Positions 34,425-46,732 of a DNA stretch of 64,000 nucleotides are shown here, one piece after another. The notes beneath the pieces were generated by a model. The model was given only the letters and a program-made list of their open reading frames with translations, made no database searches and had not been told where the DNA came from. A program made the translations under genes and the position numbers. Position 1 is the stretch's first letter; every line of letters begins with the position of its first letter. The DNA is from Pleurotus ostreatus/Saccharomyces cerevisiae fusant (Eukaryota; Opisthokonta): positions 1 to 64,000 of the forward strand of contig JAMQCK010000042.1 of the NCBI GenBank assembly GCA_024196135.1, given 5' to 3'.

Positions 34425-36876
34425 TTACAGCTTCGCCCCGTTGCCCGACGTCGGCTCACCCAACGCGTACAACTCCTCGATCTCCTTCTTGAACTTGTTC
34501 TGCGCATCCCTCCGGCGGATCTTGAGCGTCGGGGTCAACGTGCCCTCCTCGACGGAGAAGGGGTCCAGGGTGACGTGTATCCGCTTGATGGTCTCAAAGC
34601 TGGTTGACCAGGTCAGTCAAGTCTCCTTGATGCAGGCGTTCGCAACGCTACTCACCCCTTCAGCCCGTTCTTACGCGCCTGCTGCACCAGGATGTCGTGT
34701 ATCCTGCGCACCACACGCTCATCACGGCAGAATTTCTCCAGCGCCTGGACGTTCTCCGGCGAAAGCGCCTCGCCAGTCACGCTGCGCACGATGTTGGCGA
34801 GCTGGACGGGGTCGGGAACGACGATGCCGAGGAGGTAGGACTGCAGGGAGTCGCCGTGGACGTAGATCTGCTGCACGGTAGGGCAAGAACCGTAGGTGTT
34901 CTCAACCTTCTCGAGCGCGACGTATTCGCCTTGCGCAAGCTTCATGATGTTCTAAGACGTGGTTGAGTGAGGAAGCATGCGAAGTTGGGATGAAAAAAAG
35001 TTACCTTGACACGGTCGATGATCTTGACACGACCTGCAGAATCAATCTCAGCGACATCACCGGTGTGCAACCATCCTTCGTCGTTGATGGCTTCCCGGGT
35101 GTTCTTCTCGTCTGTTACGTGCGTAAGCTTCTGTCTTCTGAAGAACCTCTAGCCCACTCACCCTTGTAGTAGCCCTTGAATATGATCGGACCACGAACGC
35201 AAAGCTCACCACGGGGGTTGGGCTTATCCTCCGCCGTATAGTTCATCGCCGGCACATCCACCAGCTTCACCTGGACACACGGCCCAGGCGGCCCCGTCGT
35301 CCCCGCCGCCGTCGGGTCCCACGGCCACGACTTCGTCGTCGTCGCGCACGTCTCCGTCATCCCGTACCCCTCGTCCACCTCGCACGCGAGGACGACCTTG
35401 AGGAACTCGATGACTTCCTTGCTGATCGGCGCGGAGCCCGAAATGACGAGCTTGACGTTCCCGCCGAGCACGGCGCGCACCTTCTTGAAGACGAGGCGGT
35501 CCCAGAGGGGGTGCGTGTTGTCGCCCGTCGCGCGGAATTTCTCGAGCTTCGCGGCGACGGCTTTGCGGAAGAGCGCGCCCTTGAGGCCGGGGGCTTTGCC
35601 GGCGAGGGAGGCGGCTTGGTAGATGCGGTTGAGGACGCGGGGGACGGAGGGGAAGCATTCGGGCTTGAGGATTTGGGCGTCCTCGAGCAAGCGGAGATTA
35701 TCACCGCTGAAATAGCCGATGCGCATGCCTAGCGCCATGCTCAACAGCTCAGTCAGTCGCTAAATAGATGTTAGCTCTAGTCGTGCTCCTCTCTTCAACA
35801 GAGACATACCTCATAGATGTGCGCCAAAGGCAGATACGAGAGGGTGGCTGCGTCGTCAGGCAGCTCCATACCGAACGTATTAGAGTGTACGGCCAACGCG
35901 AGACTCTGGTGAGACAGTAATGCACCCTTAGGGTTACCTGTGGTGCCAGACGTATAGCAAATGGACACAATGTCATCCGGCTGCGCAGGAATGGGTGGGT
36001 GGGGCTTGGACGCGCCGAGGGCTTCAAGCTCTGCAAGGTCTATGACCTTGATATTGCAGGTGTTGCCCCACTGGGTCAAAATGCTGCGCGCGTCGTCCTC
36101 GAGCGTGTCGAGGCTGACTATGAGGCGAAGCATGGTTGCCTGGGGTGCAAGCTTGAGGAGGGAGGGAATGTGGGCCGCCTGGGCGAAGACGACGGTAAGA
36201 TGGGAGTGATTGATGATGTAGGCTAGGTTGATGTAGATGAGTATTCTGTGGGAGTGGAGGGGGAATGCACTCACAGACTGAGTCGGGACCCAGCGTGTCG
36301 TACAAGCTGACCAGGACCTTCTTGTACCCCTGCGCGGCAAGGTCCACGATGAACCACTCTGCGCAATGTATATTAGTCTGCAGTGCTACTTCCGTGGTAG
36401 ATAACGTACCTGGACGGTTGGGAGCCCAGATACCAACCGTGTCGAGCTCGCCGCCACCAATGGTTCCATCCTGGAAGAGCGAGACCAGCGCGCTACCTAT
36501 GTTCTTCCTCCTAACATCAACCTCTGCGTAGGTCTGCCATACATATTTGTTGTCAAACTTGAGGGGGTTCTTGGATAGGAGGGGTCGATGGCCCAGAAAG
36601 TTGCGGTCCGCGCGATGGTGGAGGGCGCGCTCCCAGAGCTTGTCAAGTGTCCGGACGGCCCCCGGCGAGTTCTCGTCCACGTAGCCCCAGAGACCGTTCC
36701 TATAATGCGCTAGACGCGTGTCGTGTCGTGTCAGTCAGCCAGTACAGACCTGTCGCGCCTGTCAGCGCACCTGTCTGTCCCTCGCGCTTCGTACCCGGGA
36801 TGGGCACGGCCTGCGCGTCGAGGGGCATCTTCCCAATCTCGGGGAACGGTGCGGCGATGTCTTGCGGGAAACCCAT
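34425..36876 (-). CDS. long-chain fatty acyl-CoA synthetase, probably peroxisomal
   Basis: This enzyme activates fatty acids to acyl-CoA using ATP. The start [20 protein letters not shown] is chosen because the frame upstream has only a TTG. Motifs in order: the AMP-binding loop [20 protein letters not shown], the gate [62 protein letters not shown]. The protein ends [11 protein letters not shown]. The final AKL fits the peroxisomal type 1 signal, so import into peroxisomes for beta-oxidation is likely, as for yeast Faa2. About 690 residues, normal for the family. At least seven introns are present. Confidence 0.93.
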
Positions 36877-38162
36877 GGCGTTGTCGACCCCGGCGAATGA
36901 GATGGCGGGTAAAGGCAAGGTGGTGACCGGGTTTTGAGTCCGCCCCGCTCTGTTGCCGGTATGCGTCCCCCATGATTTGCATCATCGCCCGGCCCGCGGC
37001 AATCACATGGCCCGGGTCCGGAAATGCTGCCCTCCCCGCGTTCTCCATCCCCAACGAGCGGAACGACGACGCGTATGGCACATGAGAGTGGGAGAGAGGA
37101 AGGTGGAGGTAGAAAGCAGGAAAAATTCTATCTTGATCTGTTTCGTCTGTTGGCGCCCAGACTCCATGACGCTCGAGACCATGGCGCACTTGGACATAAG
37201 AACTAAAGTAGCCCATCTTTCGATCGTCATCCTTCAATCGTGCATCTATCCTGTGACAGTATGCTCGTCTAATCCAGTGGATAACTGTCTCGTTGGACTG
37301 AAGTTGACTTTCAAGTCGAACATCAACATGTCACGCCGCGTAACGGCTCGCGTGATCGTCAGGCTTGGCCTGTCTCTTCCACATCCATCACTTCAACAGT
37401 CCAAGTCGACGCTAGTCCTCTTCCGCGGTCACCACTCATAATCTCATGCGACGTATGCATATCATGGTTCTCTCATCCCCTCTCCGACTCAACGAAAGAT
37501 ATATTGTCTGCGTCGCGCGCAGGATTGCGGAGGCTGTCCTCGATGACGCCGCCCTCGGAGGGGAGACCAGACTTGATGAGGAGGCAGGGGGCGCGGCAGG
37601 GGAACTGGAGCTCGCTGTAGAGGAGGTCTTCGTCCTTGGAGGGCGGGAGCATCCTGTCTGCAGCTGCGCTTACGCGCTCATCTGATAGCGTCGAGGGGTG
37701 TGACAATGATTTGTTTCCAAAAGTTGATGAGCTTCGAGTACATCCACGGTGGCCAATACATGCAGGAGGTAGAGAGGTGCGTTGAAGGTCATGGTTGATT
37801 GGAGGAGACATTTTCATCAGTGAGGGTGGCTTCCTAAAACCACTGATCACTGTCAGAATGCGTAACTTGAAGTGAGTTGCGTGGAAAGCAGTGAGTGCTA
37901 TAGCGCACCCTGATCTTGCAACAGGTGATGAGAGTGTGAACCAATGGCAGCTTCATTCTGAGTACCATGGAATTCAGCACAAGACGAGCTGAGGGATTTG
38001 CTACTTACGCGTCGAAACTAGGATATCGCTCACTTATAATCACCACATGCATTTCCCAACAAAATAGAGCATGCGTACATATGCCTTATTGGTACAAACT
38101 ATATGATAGATATGTTTGCGCGAAGATACACAGTGAGACTGTCCTGGAGGTAAGACATCCAT
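36877..38162. other. intergenic, 1.29 kb
   Basis: This holds the acyl-CoA synthetase promoter on the left (GAAGTTGACTTTCAAGTCG near 37302) and the SRP receptor 3' UTR on the right. One uncertain small frame is listed separately. Confidence 0.4.
37473..37817 (-). CDS. uncertain small open frame
   Basis: An ATG-started frame of about 114 codons, MKMSPPINHDLQRTSL to ADNISFVESERG. The C-terminal half (PPSKDEDLLYSELQFP and GGVIEDSLRNPARDADNI) looks protein-like, while the first half is Ser/Arg-rich. I do not recognise a family. A short frame in another phase (PPWMYSKLINFWKQIIV) overlaps, so exon structure is unclear. Low confidence. Confidence 0.25.
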   Translation of the reverse strand: MKMSPPINHDLQRTSLPPACIGHRGCTRSSSTFGNKSLSHPSTLSDERVSAAADRMLPPSKDEDLLYSELQFPCRAPCLLIKSGLPSEGGVIEDSLRNPARDADNISFVESERG

Positions 38163-40519
38163 TCAATCGCCAAGGATGGCCTGCACGACGTTTTGCACAC
38201 GCAATTGTCGTAGGTCGGTATACGTCTGCCACGAATCGTTAACGATTGCAGTAGACGGGTCGATGGAAGGAACATACCTGCCCACAACCAACGAACAGGA
38301 TTGGCTGGCCCGTGATATAGGTCATCGATAATGCGGCGCCGACCTGTCCAGAAAGGCATTTTAGTCTCGTCGACGGCGCAGCATCCCGACGTCGAGGGTG
38401 CCGCGAATCGAAAACGCACCTTATCGTCCACCGTATCCCACTTCGTCACCAACATGCCGTCGATCCCGCGCCCCACGCCAGACATGGAGGAGAAATCGCG
38501 CAGGGCGCGGTCAAACTTGGTGAGCTGGTCGACGGCTTCGTTGCCGACGAGCGCCTCACCGACGAAGATGATCTTGTCGGGGTTGTTGACGGCGACGAGC
38601 TTGGCGAGGGCGCGCATGAGGGGCTCGTTGTCCTGCATGCGGCCGGCGGTGTCGATGAGGACGACGTCGAAGTCGTTGTCTTTGGCTGGAGGTTTGTGTG
38701 AGCCTAGCGGGTGATTGGAGATGGTAGTCGTAGCATACCATACTGAATTGCCTCCTTCCCGATCGCAGCGGCGTCCTTGCCATATCCGCGCTCGAACAAT
38801 TCAACGCGACCCTTACTGTCTGCCGCACCGTTGACGCCTAGCATGCCGAGGTTGCGTACATGGACGCGCAATTGTTCTACCGCACCACTTCGGAAGGTGT
38901 CGCATGCAGCGATGAGGACGCGCAGGCCATTCTGGATGAGCCAGAAGCAGACTTTTGAGAGGTTGGTGCTCTTGCCCACGCCGTTGACGCCGACGAAGGC
39001 GATGGTGTAGGGTGCGCGGGCTGGTGCTGGGGCGCTCAGCTTTGTGCGGATGGAAAGCAGCATGTCGGTGGAGGTCTTTGGCGTCAGGATCTGGGTCAGG
39101 GACGACGAGAGCGCAGAGCGGACGGCAGCATTCGTAGCTGCAAATTTGGTAAACCGTGATAGTAGCCCCGCAGATTCTGAACTTACTCTGGAATCCGCCA
39201 ACCTTTTTGCCCACAAGGCTCTCGCCAACACCTTCGCACACTTTGTCTGCGATTTCCCTCGCAACATTCTTCTTCATCAAGTGCTGCTTCATCGCCTCTA
39301 GTACGGGCTGCAGATCCGCCGCAGTCAGCACCTTTCCGCCAGTGAAGCGCGCGAACAGCGATCCGAGCGCGCCCAGCGAGCTGCCCTTGTCGCTATCTTT
39401 ATTCCCAAGCGCACTCGCGATCGCCGCGTCTGCGTCACGCGCGAATTCCCAGTCCTTGACCTCGTACATGCCGTCGCGCGTGCGCGTGCCGAGCGACGCT
39501 GAGTCGACGAGCGCGCTGATGTCGAGGGAGCTGGCGTCTGTCGCTTGCCCCGCGCCGCTGTAGTCGAGCTGCGCCATATCGTCTTCAGTGACGGGCTGGT
39601 CACCCCATTTGCGCTGGGTCTTTTTTGCTTTCGATTTCTTGGGGGTTGCCTCCGTGCTGATGATGCTTCAGCACAATATCAAAGAGGAGATCAATTATGC
39701 GCACTCAGAACTGGGTGCGCTTTCGCGTCCGCCAGCGCCTCCTCGGTGACTCCCCCGACGCGCGCCTTTGCCGCGTAAGCGGTTCTTGAGCGCTTGCACA
39801 TTCCGTGCGATAGCTTGGCCGTCCTCCGCGACCTCAATTTCGTGTGCAGGCTCGGTGCTGGAGTCCTCTGACGTAGCGCTGATGGTGGCTTCGAGGGGGA
39901 CAGCTCTGGCTGGGGCACGCAGTCTAGACTTGCGGTCCTGCACAACGAGTGAGAGGGATGGGGAAAGGGAATATGACAGTACGCACTTTGTCCTCAAATT
40001 CGCGCAGGACTTTGTCGAAGACTTGGTCCCATCCTGCAAAGACGCTGGCAAAGTCCCATGAAGCCGGTACTTCTGTGGGGTTCACGGCATGAAGGGATGC
40101 GACAAAGGTGGTGAGGAAGGGACCGTAAAACTTGACGAAGACAGCTTTGAGTGCCGTGAGGAGGTCCTCCACGTATGTCAGCTGTAGTATGCGCTGATAA
40201 GCAACCTGGGGAACGTCAGGGGGATGACTCGGGCGGTATGCGGAGCACGCACGACGAAGATGAGCTCAAGATCGTTAACAAGCGTCCATTTGACCGCGTA
40301 TCCATCTTTCTCGTACTTGTCCTCCCCTGTCCTTCCTTCTATGAGGGCGTCGCGTACAAGGGAATTCACAGGGGAAGCGGCGGACGTGGCGAGGGCTGAC
40401 GCCTCCGGGGTAAAGGATCGAGACCAAAGCACGATCCCCCCTGCTGTATTTCAGTACGAAGAAGCTTTTCATCGTAGGGGGGACATACCCTTGTGAAATA
40501 TAGAACAGAGATCTAACAT
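38163..40519 (-). CDS. SRP101: signal recognition particle receptor subunit alpha
   Basis: The SRP receptor alpha GTPase docks ribosome-SRP complexes at the ER. Exon 1 is [11 protein letters not shown], joining [14 protein letters not shown], the conserved SRX start. The SRX domain ([30 protein letters not shown]) binds the beta subunit. A charged linker follows, with [13 protein letters not shown]. The NG GTPase has helical N-domain segments ([20 protein letters not shown]), then G1 [33 protein letters not shown]3 [17 protein letters not shown] and G4 [13 protein letters not shown]. It ends QAILGD. About 650 residues. Its start is only 190 bases from the divergent IF-2 start. Confidence 0.95.
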
Positions 40520-40709
40520 AGCGGTCCTTGTTGAGTTGCTTTAGGCGCCCAAAGCTCGCGTTCCTTGAATTCGAGATGTCGTGTGGCGTCAGACCTCCAC
40601 CGCTAGCGCCACAAAATGCGGCGGCGTCGGGCCGGCTTGATCACCCTCTTCCGTCCCCCGCCTCGACGGATGCTGAGCGCCTATTCTACCTTTGTGTAAT
40701 ACCCCCAAA
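40520..40709. promoter_or_regulatory. compact divergent promoter, SRP receptor alpha and IF-2
   Basis: Only 190 bases separate the two start codons, so both promoters and both 5' UTRs must share it. I see no TATA box and no copy of the quasi-palindrome. Confidence 0.5.
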
Positions 40710-43700
40710 ATGCACAGGCAACGCAAGATCCCCGCGTTCGCAAAGCGCAGGCCAAGTCTTGTCACGACGAGGTCGTCGTCGTCCGCGGCGAAGCTCAAGG
40801 TGCGCATCAATTGACTCTACGAGGACAATTGCAGACCGATTTGCAGGAAGACCCGTCGTCGCAACTTGGCAAATGGGCACGGCCTTCGCAGTCGACAGCA
40901 GTCCCCCAGGGGTGGTCCCGACCATCTCAGGGTGCAGGATGGGGCCGACCAGCTCCCCCGCAGGGTGCGGGGCAGGCGCAGCGATGGCCAACGGCAGGTC
41001 CCGGGCAAGCTCAGCTAGGGAAATGGGAGAAGCCCCAGCCAGATACGCACAGGACATCGCAGCCTAACTCAAACGGAAGGCCCCGTCAGACCTCAGGAGG
41101 GTGGAGTACGATCAAGCGTGCACCCCCCAGTCAACCTCGTGCTTCGACTTCCAATGGGGAGGCGTCTCGCTCTCAACCCCAGGACCGGGCGGCAGCTCCT
41201 GGATGGTCTACGAGACAGCCTCAGAGCGATCGCATCTCCAGAGATCAGCCAGTGCAGATGCCCCGGGATGAGGGGTGGTCCAGAATCCGCAGAGACCAGA
41301 CTCGGGACGAACCGCCGCATACGGCACAGGCGCAATTGACGACGGAGAGCGCTGTTCCCAGGACAGCGCAGGCATCTCAGCGCACTCAATCTCCAGCGGC
41401 ATTACCGTCGGAGAGCGTGGACGTCACATTCGACGTCGATGTTGCTGAGCTTGAGGGTGAGCAAAGGAGCGCGTCCGCCAGTGCCGAACCCACCCCCATC
41501 ATCGACGTCGATGAAGACGCCTTTTCCGCTACGCACAGCAGGCACAGGAAAGGCCACAAGGGCCGCGGGTCTCTCATTGCACAGTTGGAGCGCGAGGAGA
41601 ATGAGCGCCCAGCGGGCCGGGCACGTTCGCAGCAGCAACAGCAAAAACTCGAGCTCAAGCGTGCCATGCGCAAAGCCGTAGTTGAGAAGCGCGTGTCTCC
41701 GGACGTGTACATCCCCAGCTCCATCTCTGTCGGTCGCCTGGCGACCTTACTACACGCTCGTTTAGGTGCGTTGACAACTCACTGTCTTTCAACTGTGAGG
41801 CTAATACATATTACAGACGACCTCGTTCGCGTAATGAGAGAAGCGGGCATGGCCGAGGAAGCGAAGTACGACCATGGTATGCATCGCAGACATGCAACGA
41901 GACAGTGATTAATCCTGCGCATAGTGCTCACATCCGAGTATGCTGCTCTCATTGCCCAAGAGTACGGCCGGAACCCGATCGTTAACGATGAAGCCGCCTT
42001 TGACATCTACCCTCCGTTAGTATTTCCGATCCGCTTAAGCGTTCAATGTACTCATGAACTCTCAGTCCCCCTCATCCCGAGCCGCATACTCTGCCGACTC
42101 GCCCACCCGTGGTTACGATTATGGGACACGTCGACCACGGCAAGACCACCTTACTCGACACCCTCCGTTCCTCGTCTGTCGCCAAAGGCGAGGCGGGTGG
42201 CATCACGCAGCACATCGGTGCCTTCTCCGTTCCCGTCCCCCATGCGATGCGCAACTCAGAGTCGGGCCCGAAGACGATCACCTTCCTCGACACTCCTGGC
42301 CATGCTGCCTTCAGCGCGATGCGCGCTCGTGGTGCGCAGGTGACGGATATTGTGGTGCTGGTTGTTGCTGCAGACGATGGGATTATGCCGCAGACGCGGG
42401 AGGTCCTGGACCTTGTCAAGCGGGATAGCAATGTTAACCTTGTCGTCGCGATCAACAAATGCGACAAGCCCGAGGCTGACGTCGTGAGTTTTGCTTATAC
42501 TTCTCAGCATTGGCACAGTGTGCTCACTCCTATGCAGGACAGGGTACAAAAGCAGTTGATGGAGGTCGGCATTCAGCTCGAGTCCATGGGCGGCGACATC
42601 CCGTCCGTGGAAGTCTCGGGTCTCACTGGCAAAGGTTTGCCTGATCTCGTCGACACGCTCTCCGCCATCGCTGAGATCAAGGACATCCGTGCCGAGGATG
42701 ACGGTCCCGTTCAGGGCTACGTCCTGGAGTCGCGCATGCAGAAAGGCCTTGGGTTAGTGTTGTGCGCACGCAAATTATTCGGCAACAGTACTGACCGAAC
42801 TTTAAGAGCTACGGCGACCGTCCTCGTCCTCCGCGGCTGCCTGAAGCCTGGTGCTCTCGTTATCTGCGGTACGCACCAGGCCAAGGTGCGCGTCATGCAG
42901 GATGACGCCGGCAAACCGGTCAAGTCCGCCGGACCTGGTAGCGCCGTTGTCGTCACAGGCTGGAAGTCATTGCCCTCTGCTGGCGAGGAAGTCCTCCAAG
43001 CCACTTCCGAGTCCGAGATCAAGCGCGCCATCGCGAATCGCGAGCGGCAGGCGGACATTGAGTCTGCGCTCGCCGACGTTGAGGTCATCAACGCGGCAAG
43101 GCGTGCGGAGCGCGAGCGACGGGCGGCGGAGGCGGACCTGGATGACGATGCTGTTCGTGCGCTTGAACGCGAGCGCGCGAGGGAGGAGGACGGTCAGAAG
43201 TCGCTGCGGTTGATCATCAAGGCGGATGTGAGCGGGAGCGCTGAGGCGGTGGCGGGTGCGCTGGTCGGTATTGGGAACGACAAGGCGGCGACGAAGATCA
43301 TTGCGTCGGAGGTGGGCGAGGTGTCGGAGTCTGATGTGACGCGCGCCAAGATCTCGGGTGGTACGTATAGAGCCTCTTCGCAGGACACACATTGCTGACT
43401 CCTTTCCCAGCCGCTGTCGTTGCGTTCAACGTCAAGACACCGCGCCCCATCCAGATGTTGGCTGACCGCGAGGGCGTCCCTATCATCTCCTCGCCCATCA
43501 TCTACCGTTTGATGGAGGATGTGCGCGGTAGGGTTATCGACTTGCTGCCCAAGATCATCGAGACTCGCGTCATCGGCGAGGCGAACGTCGTCCAGCTCTT
43601 CGATATTTCAATGAAGGGCAAGGTCACCAAGAAGATTGCTGGTTGCCGTGTCTCGAATGGTGTCCTGCAGAAGGACAAGTTGTTGCGCGTCATTCGCAAT

Positions 43701-43936
43701 GGGACGACTGTTTACGAGGAGGGTGCGTTTTATATCTGTTCTTCTTCCATCAGTGTAGCACGAAGCGACTGACCATCCTCACAGGCTCTCTCGACACCAT
43801 GCGCCATCACAAGAGCGACGTCATGGAGGTCCGCAAGGGCATCGAGTGCGGTCTCAACATCAGCGGCTACGACGACCTCCGCGAGGGCGACATGATCCAG
43901 ATGTTCGAGCGCGTCGAGAAGCCGGGTATCCTCTAG
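40710..43936 (+). CDS. IFM1: mitochondrial translation initiation factor IF-2
   Basis: IF-2 is the GTPase that brings initiator tRNA to the mitochondrial ribosome. The start [20 protein letters not shown] is a basic, acid-free presequence. The first intron is either 35 or 47 bases; both keep the frame. A long disordered region with eight Trp in GW-like contexts follows (about residues 40-178), then a charged segment. The G domain has [29 protein letters not shown] and [14 protein letters not shown]. Domain II and the C domains follow ([47 protein letters not shown]). It ends ERVEKPGIL. The domain order and length match bacterial-type IF-2. The Trp-rich tail is unusual and is listed as a finding. 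Confidence 0.94.
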
Positions 43937-44108
43937 ACCCACCATCACTACTCACTACTTATATTTGTGTACACGGACGACATGGAAGTATGCTAATTAA
44001 TAGATGGGAGGATACAACAACACCAGCATCCCCACTCGACGGAATCACCACCGTCCGACGAGAGTGACACTGCCCAAAGCACCCGCAAATCTATCGACAT
44101 GTCCTTCT

Positions 44109-45496
44109 CTATGTGACTATGGTCTTTGCGCCGACCGTGCCAGTGCGACCGCCAACACCGAAGGTGTACTGGATGTTGCCGAGGTCGCGATCCGTCTTTT
44201 CGAGGAGTGTCCAACTTCGGCCGTCCGCCTTTTGCAAGCATAGTTCGACCTGGCGAAGGATGAGTGTCGAGCCGGGCTGAGTGCATGCCAACAGATCCTG
44301 ACCTTCGTCCCAAAGAACTGGATGGTCGACTTGTCGTCGGCTATGGGACCAAAAAGGTCCAGAGTGCGAGTGAACCGCTTGGAGTTTGGCAGGATCAAGT
44401 CGATGTGCACCTATTCCTTATTGAGTAAAAAAAAAAACGCAACATTTTAGGAAAGGCACACCTTCTCGGGCTCGAACTTGACGCTGCTTTTCTCCTTGTC
44501 TGCTTTCTTGCCGAAGACGGAGACGTAGACCTTGTCGGCCGTCTGATAATGGTCGACTCGGCAATCCGTCTGTTCTTCTACGGGCTGAATGGCACCCTCA
44601 ACGACCCGGGTCCTGTTTCATACTCCAGATAAGCACTCACTGCAGACGGGTCCTTCTTGGGAACAAAGACATGTCGGCCCTTCTTGCATCCCTCTATCTT
44701 GAGGAATTCGTCGAACTCAAGGACGCGGCGTTTGCAGCATAGGTAGCCCTGGAACGCGCCTGCCGTCAGACGCGTGCACGGGGCAGGTCCGAATTCACAA
44801 GACACACCTTGCTGCCTTCATGGAAGATGGGCTGTGAGACGTGTCAGACGATGAACACATATGCTCGAGAATGCGCGAGACATACGACGCCAGGGTGGTA
44901 GGTGCATATGGTGCCCTCGCCGTCGCCTTGCCGGTTCACTTCATCGCTCACGAAGACGGTGTTGCAACCCTTGTGTCTGCATACTGTTCCGGAAGGAACG
45001 GGGGCACTGAGATCGTCTTCTTCCTCTACAATTGGTGCAGGCGCGGGCTTCTTCGCAGGTGCCGCTGTCTGTGTAGATGGTGGGGGAAGTGATGTGGGGG
45101 CTGGGGCCGGCGCCGCTGCTGGGGGTGGGGTAGACTGCGGGGCCTCTTCGGGAGCGTCTGGTGCCTTCGCGGGAGGTGCTTGCGCCTCCGTCGTGTGCTG
45201 ATCGACCTGCGTACATCCCTGGCGCGGACTTCAGTATACGCGTCTGTAATGATCGGGCGAAGGGACGCACCGATATTTTCATGAATTCGTCAAAGTCGAG
45301 CACGGGCTTGTACACATCGGAGCAGCACGACCACGACTTGAGACCTTCATGGAAGACCTGGAGCGCGCTGAGTACCGTGCATCGACGCGATCGGCGCGTG
45401 CTGGTCGCCTACCGGTGCGCCCGGATGGTAAACGCATGGGCCACTGTCGTCCTGCGTGAGCTCCTTGCCACAGCCTTTACGCGTGCACCGGGACAT
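44109..45496 (-). CDS. CHORD-CS domain protein (Chp1/CHORDC1-like co-chaperone)
   Basis: CHORD proteins bind zinc and work with Hsp90, like plant RAR1. The start MSRCTRKGCGKELTQ opens the first CHORD (CVYHPGAPV, FHEGLKSWSCCSDVYKPV). An Ala/Pro-rich linker follows (APPAKAPDAPEEAPQST). The second CHORD has VCRHKGCNTVFVS, TYHPG, PIFHEGSKGYLCCKRRVLEF and FDEFLKIEGCKKGRHVF. A C-terminal CS domain (DCRVDHYQTADKVYVSVFG, HIDLILPN) is the p23/SGT1-like fold and ends GTVGAKTIVT. About 340 residues, with two CHORDs plus CS as in animal CHORDC1, whereas plant RAR1 lacks CS. An intron carries a short poly-A/T run near 44427. Confidence 0.92.
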
Positions 45497-45657
45497 TTTC
45501 CAACTCTTCTTCACAAGTCTTCGTCGAGGGGGAGAACAAGAGCAAGGCAATCAAGGCAAGCAAAAGTACAATGGAATCTAGTAGAAAGCGCTCGGCGCTT
45601 ACGTCACCGAAATGAGCAATTTGTGGCGTGCACGCCTACGCACGCCGTCTTGCGCCC

Positions 45658-45670
45658 ACAAGTTGAAGTT
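45658..45670. promoter_or_regulatory. ACAAGTTGAAGTT element
   Basis: A one-base variant of the recurrent core, about 160 bases upstream of the CHORD gene ATG. Confidence 0.3.
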
Positions 45671-45911
45671 CGGTCGGCGACACGAATTTAGGCAAGCGCC
45701 GACAGCTGCAAAAATCTGACTCCGTCGTCAGTGCAGGCGATGTACGCCTACGACTCGACTACGAGATCGAGGGTCTTCATTGTTCGTAGTGAGAGCGCTA
45801 CAAACTCAGCGAGCCTTGGAACTCTGCTTGCCACAAATGAGTCCAGAGAGTAACTTCCATACGGATCTTGGACGCGTACCTTCATGCTTCAGGCTGCACC
45901 CTAGAGTGGTG

Positions 45912-46658
45912 CTAGTACATGAGCTTGGGCTTGGGGCATTGACGATCGTATCCCAGTAAATTACCTTGCAGCTTGAAAGTCAGACGACCCGATCGCTGAG
46001 CGACAGCGATGCATCCCTGGGCCGCAATGGACACGGCCTTCAGGTCGGGAAGGGTAGAAAATGAATGATTTCCGAATTCGAGAAAGGATTGTATAGCTGT
46101 GCGATCGACTCGCAGGAAGGGTGCGCGACTTCTCATGAGACGAGAGCCGAATCCTCGCCACCCGCTCTCCTTGTCTGACCTGCTCAGGCGCATGCACAAC
46201 CCGATGCCCTGGTCCGCAGCTGCATGCAGGCGAGGACTAGGAACAAGGGTTTCTTCGTCCGCGCTCGCTCGACAGTATGGCTGCGATGCCAGCCCTACCT
46301 CCCGCGTTGAAATTCCTTGAGCCCAATCGCTGCCTTCGCAGGCAATTTGCGCGCGCGATGAAAGCAGATGGGCGCCTTTTGCGAATCTAGCGCCAACGCA
46401 TGTTCGACAATGCGCTTCCGATACACGACTTCGCGTACACGCGTACGTACCCATCTGACTGCCTCGTACCTGGGAGAGAGCCTCGAGTGCTTCGCAAGAG
46501 CCAAGGACCTGTTCCACGATGACGAGAAGGATGGGACCGGGCATCTTCCACGTAATCAGATACCGAACAAATCCGGGTGCTCGTCGGCAAAATCGGGCCA
46601 GTAGGCGAGCATCAGCGAGCAGCAAGCGTCGCGGGTGCGTCGGCAGCGAGGGGACCAT
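45912..46658 (-). CDS. uncertain long open frame, no recognised family
   Basis: About 249 codons are open from MVPSLPTHPRRLLLADARLL to CPKPKLMY without an intron. Parts such as FVRYLITWKMPGPILLVIVEQ are hydrophobic. Another frame across the same stretch (VRTRVREVVYRKRIVEHAL) looks equally protein-like, which argues that neither is certain. It could be a decayed gene. No motif supports a function. Confidence 0.2.
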   Translation of the reverse strand: MVPSLPTHPRRLLLADARLLARFCRRAPGFVRYLITWKMPGPILLVIVEQVLGSCEALEALSQVRGSQMGTYACTRSRVSEAHCRTCVGARFAKGAHLLSSRAQIACEGSDWAQGISTREVGLASQPYCRASADEETLVPSPRLHAAADQGIGLCMRLSRSDKESGWRGFGSRLMRSRAPFLRVDRTAIQSFLEFGNHSFSTLPDLKAVSIAAQGCIAVAQRSGRLTFKLQGNLLGYDRQCPKPKLMY

Positions 46659-46732
46659 GGCAGTGACAAAAATTAGAGGGTCTATAGCAATGTATACAAA
46701 GCATAACTTAACTATGTATTGGAGACGGTGGT

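Larger units (their letters stand above)
45497..46732. other. intergenic with one uncertain frame
   Basis: The left part is the CHORD gene promoter with ACAAGTTGAAGTT at 45658-45670. The rest holds a long open frame listed separately, which I cannot assign. It lies downstream of the carrier gene stop. Confidence 0.4.

Noticed and set aside
37690..37790. Peptide PPWMYSKLINFWKQIIV in a minus-strand frame
   Set aside because: It looks protein-like, but it ends quickly, has no start or splice partner that keeps phase, and overlaps another candidate frame.
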